Source: CBDDIP01 sp965279405 (GTDB taxonomy: Bacteria; Actinomycetota; Acidimicrobiia; Acidimicrobiales; Ilumatobacteraceae). Taken from it: DNA of 64,000 bases. Location of the stretch: the NCBI GenBank assembly GCA_965279405.1, contig OZ257157.1:1178001-1242000 (forward strand), read 5' to 3'. This document shows positions 21,034-27,518 of this stretch, one piece after another (within the stretch, counting starts at the first letter, position 1; the number at the start of each line of letters is the position of its first letter). The notes under the pieces were generated by a model. That model was not told the origin of the DNA. It was given only the letters and a program-made list of their open reading frames with translations, and made no database searches. Position numbers and translations under genes: made by a program.

Positions 21034-22094
21034 CAGAAGGCCACCTTCAAGATCGCGGTGAGCATGATGTTGCCGAGTGCCACGGGGATGAGCACCTTCC
21101 AGGCGAAGCGCTGCAACTGGTCCTCACGGAACCGTGGGTAGCTGAAGCGCACCCACATGATGATGAAGCTGAGCACGATCATCTTCGTGAACATGATCAG
21201 CGGACCGACCACGTTCATCCAGTTGTCGATCGAACCGGTGTCGCCGGCGTTCCAGCCGAACCAGCTGAACGGGATGCCCCAGCCGCCGAGGAACAGCACC
21301 GAGGCGATCAGGCTGAACACGCCGGCGGTGGCGAACTCGGCGATGAAGAAGATGAGGAAGCGGAAGCCCGAGTACTCGGTCATGTAGCCGGAGACGAGCT
21401 CGCTCTCGGCGATCGGCATGTCGAACGGCGTCTGCGTCAGCTCGGCCTGCACGGCGATCATGAACACGACGAAGCCGATGAACTGGGTGAGCAGGTACGG
21501 GTTGCCGAGGCCGTCCCAGCCGAAGATGCTGTCGCTGTTCTGCTTGACGACGATCTCTTGCAGGTTCAGCGTGCCGGCCTGGATGACCACGCCGAGGACC
21601 GCGAGCACCATCGGCAGCTCGTAGGCGATCAGCTGGCCGGCGGCGCGCAGGCCACCGAGCAGTGAGTACTTGTTGGCGCTCGACCAGCCGGCGATGAGGA
21701 TGCCGAGCACGCTGATGCTGCTGACGGCCAACGCGTAGAAGAGGCCGGCGGAGAAGTTGGTGAAGTACGCGTCCGGGCCGAACGGCACGACGGCGACGAG
21801 CAGGAACGTGCTGACGAGCACGATCAGCGGGGCCATCTTGAAGATCCGCTTGTCGGCCTTCTCCGGCTGGATGTCTTCCTTCTGCAGCCACTTGCCGACC
21901 TCGGCGAACAGCTGCATCGACCCGTACGGGCCGGCTTCCATCGGGCCGAGGCGGCTCTGCATGAAGCTCATCATCTTGAAGAGGAAGAGGTAGACGATCG
22001 TTCCGGCGGGCAGCAGGACCGCGACGGTGCCACCGAGGACGCGCAGCAACGACTGCGCCCAGTACGGCAGATCAACAGCAATCACAGCGCTCAT
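21033..22094 (-). CDS. nuoH: Complex I subunit NuoH (locus 1), altered quinone-channel motif
   Basis: A 353-residue, eight-helix subunit that forms the quinone-access chamber at the membrane interface. Recognisable motifs are QSRLGPMEAGPYGSMQLFAEVGKW and PFDMPIAESELVSGYMTEYSG. In typical NuoH, including locus 2, the first loop reads FERK before QxRxGPN. Here it reads FLFK (37-40), so the conserved Glu and Arg are replaced by Leu and Phe. The gene overlaps nuoD by 4 bp (ATGA) and nuoI by 1 bp. Confidence 0.94.
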   Translation of the reverse strand: MSAVIAVDLPYWAQSLLRVLGGTVAVLLPAGTIVYLFLFKMMSFMQSRLGPMEAGPYGSMQLFAEVGKWLQKEDIQPEKADKRIFKMAPLIVLVSTFLLVAVVPFGPDAYFTNFSAGLFYALAVSSISVLGILIAGWSSANKYSLLGGLRAAGQLIAYELPMVLAVLGVVIQAGTLNLQEIVVKQNSDSIFGWDGLGNPYLLTQFIGFVVFMIAVQAELTQTPFDMPIAESELVSGYMTEYSGFRFLIFFIAEFATAGVFSLIASVLFLGGWGIPFSWFGWNAGDTGSIDNWMNVVGPLIMFTKMIVLSFIIMWVRFSYPRFREDQLQRFAWKVLIPVALGNIMLTAILKVAF

Positions 22095-23275
22095 CGATCG
22101 ATGTCACCCAGGATGAAGTAGAGCGAGGCGAGGATGCTGATGACGTCGGGCACGAACACGCCGCGCAGCACCCACGGGACGATGGAGACGTTGTTGAAGC
22201 TGGCCGAGCGGATCTTCACCCGGAACGGGCCGAGGTCGCCCTTGCTGACGACGTAGTAGCCCATCTCGCCGAGCGGGTTCTCCGTGCTCACCCATGCTTC
22301 GCCTTCGGGCACCTTGATGATGCGCGGCACCTTGGCCATCACCGGGCCGGCCGGGATCTGGTCGAGGAGCTGATCGACGATCTTCGTGCTCTCGCGCGTC
22401 TCCTGCAGGCGGATCCAGCAGCGGGCGAAGCTGTCGCCGTCGGGGTGCGTCCACACCTTCCAGTCGGCCTTGTCCCACGCCATCGGCAGCTGCTGGTCGC
22501 GGCGCAGGTCCCAGTCGACGCCGCTGGCGCGCAGGTTGGCGCCGGACAGTCCGTACTGCAGGGCCACTTCACGCGGGATGACGCCGATGCCGCGCAGGCG
22601 GGCTTGGAAGATCTCGTTGCCGAACAGCAGGTCTTCCATCTCGTCGCAGAAGTTGCGCAGCTTCTTCATCACGCCCTTGGTCTCGTCGATCCAGCCCTTG
22701 GGCAGATCGTCCTTGAGGCCACCGATGCGGTCGAAGTTGGGGTGGAAGCGACCGCCGGTGGCGGCCTCGATCAGGTTGAGCACGTACTCGCGATCGCGGA
22801 AGGCGAGGAACACCGGGGTGACCGCACCGAGCTGCACGCCGAGGTCGCCGAGGAACAGGCCGACGTTGGCGATGCGGCTGAGCTCGAACAGGATCGTGCG
22901 GATGAACTGGGCGCGCGGCGGCGCCTCGATGTCCATCAGCTTCTCGGTGGCCAGGATGAACGGGACCTCGTTGGCGAAGCTGCCCAGCCAGTCGATGCGG
23001 TTGATCAGCGTGGTCACCTGCGGGAAGGTGCGCACCTCGGTGAGCTTCTCGTAGCCGCGGTGCATGTAGCCGGCCGACGGCTCGGCCCACACGACCTGCT
23101 CGCCGTCGAGGCGGACGATGATGCGCAACGTGCCGTGCGTGGCCGGGTGCTGCGGGCCGATGTTGAGGGTCATGCCCTCGGTCTCGAGCTCCACGTTGAG
23201 GCGCGCGTCGGCGGCCTGGGCGGCGATGTAGGCCAGCTTCTGGCGATCAGCCACCGTTGAGGTCACGTCGGTCAT
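22091..23275 (-). CDS. nuoD: Complex I catalytic subunit NuoD (locus 1), Tyr-to-Trp at quinone site
   Basis: A 394-residue 49-kDa-type subunit forming the quinone pocket with NuoB and NuoH. The histidine loop GPQHPATHG is intact near residue 40. The segment that normally reads R-[IVM]-[DE]-Y and supplies the quinone-headgroup tyrosine reads RIDW here, with Trp at residue 96; NuoD of locus 2 keeps Tyr. The rest (FDRIGG, LRASGVDWDLRRDQ, ILGDIDR at the end) is orthodox and full length. It overlaps nuoC and nuoH by 4 bp each, so translation is coupled. Confidence 0.95.
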   Translation of the reverse strand: MTDVTSTVADRQKLAYIAAQAADARLNVELETEGMTLNIGPQHPATHGTLRIIVRLDGEQVVWAEPSAGYMHRGYEKLTEVRTFPQVTTLINRIDWLGSFANEVPFILATEKLMDIEAPPRAQFIRTILFELSRIANVGLFLGDLGVQLGAVTPVFLAFRDREYVLNLIEAATGGRFHPNFDRIGGLKDDLPKGWIDETKGVMKKLRNFCDEMEDLLFGNEIFQARLRGIGVIPREVALQYGLSGANLRASGVDWDLRRDQQLPMAWDKADWKVWTHPDGDSFARCWIRLQETRESTKIVDQLLDQIPAGPVMAKVPRIIKVPEGEAWVSTENPLGEMGYYVVSKGDLGPFRVKIRSASFNNVSIVPWVLRGVFVPDVISILASLYFILGDIDR

Positions 23276-23946
23276 GTCGCGGCCTCCTCGCCATCCTCGT
23301 CATCGCCACCGGGCAACGGCTCGACATCGACGATGCCCGGCCACGGCTTGACCATGCGGGCCAGCAGCGGGAAGTCCTTGCGCAGGGGGTGGCCCTCGAA
23401 GTCGGTGGGCAGGTACATGTTGCGCAGGTCGGGGTGACCGGCGAACGAGATGCCGAACATCTCGTGAGCTTCGCGCTCGTGCCAGTTGGCGCCGGCGTAT
23501 GCCGGGATCCACGACTCGACGACGAGGTCGTCATCGGGCACGTCAGCCTTCACGGTGACGCCGAAGTGCTCCTTGATGTTGGTGACGCGAGCGAACACCT
23601 GCATGCGCGTCGCCCCACCGGTGTAGCCCTGGACGATCTCGGTGCTGCGCTCCGGCGGCGGCGCCGTCGGGTCGTCCTCACCGCGGCCGTACGGGCTCGG
23701 CATCCAGTCGATGGCGGACAGGAAGCAGAAGTACTCGCAGCCGATCACGTCGCGCAGGGCGATGCCGGCGGCACGCCATGACGATGCGCTGACGCGCAGC
23801 CAGACGTCGTCGCCGGGCTTGACCAGGCTGTCGACGAGGCCCTCGCCGAGCGCCTCGCGCATGCGCCGGACGATGCCTTCGCGCAGTCCGTCGCCCGGCA
23901 GTGCCGGTGTCTCGGTGGTCGTGGGCGTGTCACTCAATCGGACCAC
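23272..23946 (-). CDS. nuoC: Complex I subunit NuoC (locus 1)
   Basis: A 224-residue 30-kDa-type subunit joining the quinone module to NuoI. It contains the signature EREAHEMFGISFAGHPDLRN and EGHPLRKDFPL near the C-terminus. Two starts are plausible: GTG at 23946, which gives a 17-bp overlap with nuoB, and TTG at 23937, which overlaps the nuoB stop more tightly. The N-terminal 60 residues are poorly conserved and cannot decide. Confidence 0.93.
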   Translation of the reverse strand: MVRLSDTPTTTETPALPGDGLREGIVRRMREALGEGLVDSLVKPGDDVWLRVSASSWRAAGIALRDVIGCEYFCFLSAIDWMPSPYGRGEDDPTAPPPERSTEIVQGYTGGATRMQVFARVTNIKEHFGVTVKADVPDDDLVVESWIPAYAGANWHEREAHEMFGISFAGHPDLRNMYLPTDFEGHPLRKDFPLLARMVKPWPGIVDVEPLPGGDDEDGEEAAT

Positions 23947-24490
23947 CGCCTACCACGATCGGAGCAGGACGGATGGGCTCGTGCTTCTGGGCCATCGGCT
24001 TGGTGCCCTCGCCACGCCAGCGTGCGCCCATGTCCTCGTTCTTGATCCGCTGCTGCAGCAGGACGATGCCCTCGAGCAACGCCTCGGGGCGAGGCGGGCA
24101 GCCGGGCACGTAGATGTCGACCGGGATGATCTGGTCGACGCCTTTGGTGACCGAGTAGCTGTCCCAGTACGGGCCGCCGCAGTTGGCGCACGAGCCCATG
24201 CTGATGACGTACTTCGGCTCGGGCATCTGCTCGTAGAGGCGGCGGATGGCCGGGGCCATCTTGTCGGTGACCGTGCCGGACACGACGACGAGGTCGGCCT
24301 GGCGCGGGCTGGCCGGCAGCGGGATGACGCCGAGGCGCATCACGTCGTAGCGCGGGCTGGCGAACGCCGCACCCATCTCGATGGCGCAGCAGGCGAGCCC
24401 CCACTGGTACACCCACAGGCTGTACGAGCGGCCGAGGTTGAACAGCGACGTGAGCGGTTTGGGCATGCGCCCTTTGTCGACAAGACCCAT
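23930..24490 (-). CDS. nuoB: Complex I iron-sulfur subunit NuoB (locus 1)
   Basis: A 186-residue PSST-type subunit holding cluster N2, the last relay before quinone. The N2 ligand set is visible: GLACCAIEM with adjacent cysteines, GSCANCGG and VPGCPPRP. ATG at 24490 was chosen, 5 bp after nuoA; the frame upstream lies antiparallel within nuoA. The C-terminus is extended with KPMAQKHEPIRPAPI compared with locus 2. Confidence 0.95.
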   Translation of the reverse strand: MGLVDKGRMPKPLTSLFNLGRSYSLWVYQWGLACCAIEMGAAFASPRYDVMRLGVIPLPASPRQADLVVVSGTVTDKMAPAIRRLYEQMPEPKYVISMGSCANCGGPYWDSYSVTKGVDQIIPVDIYVPGCPPRPEALLEGIVLLQQRIKNEDMGARWRGEGTKPMAQKHEPIRPAPIVVGGGPIE

Positions 24491-24495
24491 GGTGA

Positions 24496-24861
24496 TCAGA
24501 CCCAGCGCAGGACGCCCTTGCGCCACGCGTACACGAGGCCAAGGAGCAGGACGAAGACGAAGATGCCCATCTCGACGAGACCGAAGCCGCCGTAGGCCTC
24601 GAGACGAGTGGCCCACGGGAAGATGAACACGGCCTCGACGTCGAAGACGACGAAGAGGAGGGCGAAGATGTAGTAGCGGATCTGGCTCTGCGACCAGCCG
24701 TCGCCGATGGGATCGACGCCGCTCTCGTAGGCCATCAACTTCTGCGCGTTCGGCTTGTTCGGGCGGACGAGGGCCGAGATGCCCAACAGCAGACCGGCGA
24801 GCAACAGAGCAATTGCCCCGAACCAGACCACGTTGAGGTAGTCGCGCAGGAAGTTGGACAT
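24496..24861 (-). CDS. nuoA: Complex I subunit NuoA (locus 1)
   Basis: A 121-residue three-helix membrane subunit, the first gene of the 11-gene nuo locus 1. Conserved features are YESGVDPIGDGWSQSQIRYYIFALLFVVFDVE, including the Asp and Glu of helix 2 and its loop, which lines the quinone cavity and E-channel. The promoter should lie in the 63 bp before it or further upstream through the FGGY kinase gene; I see no convincing -35/-10 pair. Confidence 0.95.
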   Translation of the reverse strand: MSNFLRDYLNVVWFGAIALLLAGLLLGISALVRPNKPNAQKLMAYESGVDPIGDGWSQSQIRYYIFALLFVVFDVEAVFIFPWATRLEAYGGFGLVEMGIFVFVLLLGLVYAWRKGVLRWV

Positions 24862-24924
24862 CGTGACCGGACGCTACTACGGCACGAGAATCGCCTCACA
24901 AACCCTGAGCAGCGAACTCCGCGT

Positions 24925-26439
24925 TCAGCCGGCTGCCTGAGCGAGCGCCGGGTGCAGGGCCACGAGGGCGGCGAGCGCCCGATCCATGGCAGCGCGCCGC
25001 TCCGGCACGGGCTCGCGGACGGCGGCGACCTGCAGCAGCGCCGGGGTCTCGGCGATGTCGATCAGGCCGAGATCGGCCAGCGCCAGGAAGGCTGCGCCGC
25101 GGGCGTTCGTCGCCCGTGGCTCGGCCAGCTGGTGCACTGGACGGTCGAGCGCGTCCGCCAGCACCTGGGCCCACAGGTCGCTCTGCGCGCCACCCCCGCC
25201 GAAGCGCAGGAACGGGAACGGATTGCCGACGAACGCCTCGACCGCGGGCAGCAGCCACGCCAGGTTCAGCGATACGCCTTCGATCACCGACCGCATCGCG
25301 TGGCGGCCCTCGTGCTCCAACGTCATGCCGGTGAAGGCGGCGCGCACGTCGTCGTTCGGGCTCGGGGCGATGCTGCCGAGCAGCCAAGGCAGGAAGCGCA
25401 TCCCGTCGGCACCGGCGTCGGTCGAGGCCGCGTCGGCCAGCGCCCGCTCGACGTCGCTGCCGTAGCCGAACAGGCGCATCGCCCACTCGAGGGCGCGGCC
25501 GCCGATGCCGTTCTCGGCCATCACGTAGTAGGCGTTCGGCAACGGGCTGGGGACGGCGAGGATGCCGGCGCCGATGTCGCCGCGGTGCTCGTGGATGTGG
25601 CTGACCATCACGGCGGTGGTGCCGATGATCACCGACCCGGCATCGGGCCCGAGCGCGCCGGCGCCGACGGCCGAGGTGATCGAGTCGATCGTGCCGGTGC
25701 CCACGGGCGTGCCGGCGGGGATGCCGAGCTCCGCCGCGGCGGCCGTGGTGACCTCGCCGATGAACCCGTTGAGCGGCACCAACGGGGCGAGGCGATCGGG
25801 GTCGAGCCCGGTGGCGGCGACCAGGTCGGGGTCGTACTCGGTGACGCCCCACGTGCGGTTGTCGCAGACGAGCTGCCCGAACACCGTGGACTGGGTGGCG
25901 CAGACGCGGCCGGTGAGCCGGGCGTTGACGTAGTCCATCGGTTCGACGAACGCGGCCGCCGCGACGTAGGCGTCGGGGTGGTGCTCGCGCAGGACGTGGA
26001 CGTGGGCGATGTTGTCGTTGCCGCTCGGCAGCGGGATCAGCCCGTGGCGTTCGATGAAGAGCATGAAGCTCTCGTCGGTGAGCAACGTCAGGTTGTGGGC
26101 GGCGCCGCGGGTGTCCATCCACAGGATCGACGGACCGGTGGGCGTGCCGTCGGCGGCGACGGGGACGGTGCTCATGTACTGGCTGGTGACCGCCACGGCG
26201 AGGATCGGCGGGCACGGCTGCAACGCCGCGAGCGTGGCGCGCGTGGCGGTGACGACCGCCGACCACATCTGGTGCGGCGACTGCTCGGCCCCACCGCCGG
26301 GCAGCAGCTCGGTGTCGACGCGCTCGTTGCGCCACGCCAGCGTCACGCCCCGACGATCGACGACGGCCACCTTCGGGCCGCCGGTGCCGAGATCGATGGC
26401 GAGGACGCAGCCGTCCGAACGGTCAATTGCAGGGGCCAT
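24925..26439 (-). CDS. FGGY-family carbohydrate kinase (xylulokinase-like)
   Basis: A 504-residue sugar kinase with an actin-like ATPase fold. The N-terminal phosphate-binding motif is LAIDLGTGGPKVAVVD, near residue 13. The middle contains MDYVNARLTGR and GTGTIDSITSAVGAGALGPD. The C-terminal FGGY signature region includes LRFGGGGAQSDLWAQVLADALDRPV, about 395-420. It phosphorylates a sugar or polyol using ATP; the substrate is not predictable. Family length is normal. It ends 63 bp before nuoA on the same strand and may share its transcript, and is divergent from the choline-kinase-like gene. Confidence 0.9.
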   Translation of the reverse strand: MAPAIDRSDGCVLAIDLGTGGPKVAVVDRRGVTLAWRNERVDTELLPGGGAEQSPHQMWSAVVTATRATLAALQPCPPILAVAVTSQYMSTVPVAADGTPTGPSILWMDTRGAAHNLTLLTDESFMLFIERHGLIPLPSGNDNIAHVHVLREHHPDAYVAAAAFVEPMDYVNARLTGRVCATQSTVFGQLVCDNRTWGVTEYDPDLVAATGLDPDRLAPLVPLNGFIGEVTTAAAAELGIPAGTPVGTGTIDSITSAVGAGALGPDAGSVIIGTTAVMVSHIHEHRGDIGAGILAVPSPLPNAYYVMAENGIGGRALEWAMRLFGYGSDVERALADAASTDAGADGMRFLPWLLGSIAPSPNDDVRAAFTGMTLEHEGRHAMRSVIEGVSLNLAWLLPAVEAFVGNPFPFLRFGGGGAQSDLWAQVLADALDRPVHQLAEPRATNARGAAFLALADLGLIDIAETPALLQVAAVREPVPERRAAMDRALAALVALHPALAQAAG

Positions 26440-26514
26440 CCGGGGAGGGTGCCAGCTCAGCCGGGCCGAAGCAAGCGCCGTTCGACCACCTCGGCCGTGC
26501 TACACCATTCATTC

Positions 26515-27423
26515 GTGACGAGGGCAGACATCGCGACCTTGGTGGCCGAGGTGCCGCAATGGTTCGGTCTGCGCGTCGCCATCCGACCGCTGCCAGGTGG
26601 GATCACCAACCGCAACTACGTCATCACCGCCGACGATGTCGAGTACGTCGTGCGCGTTCCGGGCGAACGCACCGAGCTCCTCGGGATCGACCGCGCCAAC
26701 GAGGCCGAAGCCGCCGCCAGGGCCGCTGAGCTGGGCATTGGCCCGCCGGTGCTCGGCCGTCTGCCCGGCGTCGGCACGCTGATCACCGAGCTCGTGCCTG
26801 GCATCCACCTGGAGGGCGACCACTTCGCCGAACGCCTCGAGGACGTCGTCGCGCTCCTCAAGCGGTTCCATCGCAGCGGTTCGGTCAAGGGCAGCTTCCC
26901 GATCCACCGGGTCGTCGAGTGGCATGCCCGCGACGCCTCGGCGCACCAGGTGATCGCCCCGCCGGCGTACGAACGGCTGCACCAGCAGAGCCGGCGCATC
27001 GAAGCCGCCTTCGCCAAGGCGCCGCTGCCGCCGGTGCCGTGTCACAACGACCTCCTGCCCGCCAACGTGCTGTTCGGCGAGGACCAGGTGTGGTTGCTCG
27101 ACTTCGAGTACGCCGGGATGAACGACGTGTTCTTCGACCTCGGCAACCTCGCGGTCAACGCCGGGCTCGACGTGGCCAACGAGCGCCGGCTGCTGTGGCT
27201 GTACTTCGGGGTGATCTCCGAGAGCGCCTTCGCCCGCTTGCAGCTGATGAAGATGATGAGCGAGTTCCGCGAAGGCATGTGGGCAGTGGTCCAGCAGGCC
27301 ATCAGCACGCTCGACACCGACTTCGTCGGGTACGCCGACGAGCGCCTGCGCAATTGCGAGCGGCTGGCCAACCAGCCCGACTTCGAACGCTGGTTGACCG
27401 CCGCCGCCAAGCCCGTCGCGTAA
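26515..27423 (+). CDS. Choline/ethanolamine-kinase-like phosphotransferase
   Basis: A 302-residue protein from GTG at 26515 with the protein-kinase-like fold of the choline kinase/APH family. It has the nucleotide loop LPGGITNRNYVI (about 26-37), the catalytic Brenner-type motif PCHNDLLPANVLF (about 178-190) and the metal-binding WLLDFEYAGMNDVFFDLGNLAVN (about 195-217). It should transfer phosphate from ATP to choline, ethanolamine or a similar alcohol. The next gene encodes a dimethylglycine/sarcosine-dehydrogenase-like flavoprotein, which supports a role in methylated-amine metabolism. The substrate remains inferred. Confidence 0.85.
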   Translation: MTRADIATLVAEVPQWFGLRVAIRPLPGGITNRNYVITADDVEYVVRVPGERTELLGIDRANEAEAAARAAELGIGPPVLGRLPGVGTLITELVPGIHLEGDHFAERLEDVVALLKRFHRSGSVKGSFPIHRVVEWHARDASAHQVIAPPAYERLHQQSRRIEAAFAKAPLPPVPCHNDLLPANVLFGEDQVWLLDFEYAGMNDVFFDLGNLAVNAGLDVANERRLLWLYFGVISESAFARLQLMKMMSEFREGMWAVVQQAISTLDTDFVGYADERLRNCERLANQPDFERWLTAAAKPVA

Positions 27424-27432
27424 GCCGTCACC

Positions 27433-27491
27433 TCGGTGCTCGCTGCGCTCGCCTGCCGTGTTCGCTCGCTGCGCTCACTCACCCGAACTCC
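27433..27491. repeat. Dispersed intergenic repeat, copy C
   Basis: The best-preserved copy: GGTGCTCGCTGCGCTCGCCT, then the core TGCCGTGTTCGCTC, ending CTCACCCGAACTCC. It is the same orientation as copy A. It lies between the choline-kinase-like gene and the flavoprotein start, leaving 27 bp for the latter's translation signals. Confidence 0.88.
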
Positions 27492-27518
27492 GGTCATCTG
27501 ACGATTACTGTCCCGTCC

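Noticed and set aside
24862..24924. Sigma-70 promoter for nuo locus 1 (TTGTGA...TAGTAG on the reverse strand)
   Set aside because: The -10 matches only half the consensus; the operon may be transcribed from upstream of the FGGY kinase.
24952..26514. N-terminal extension of the choline-kinase-like protein through the plus-strand open frame
   Set aside because: That frame is antisense to the FGGY kinase; family length and homology begin at the GTG at 26515.
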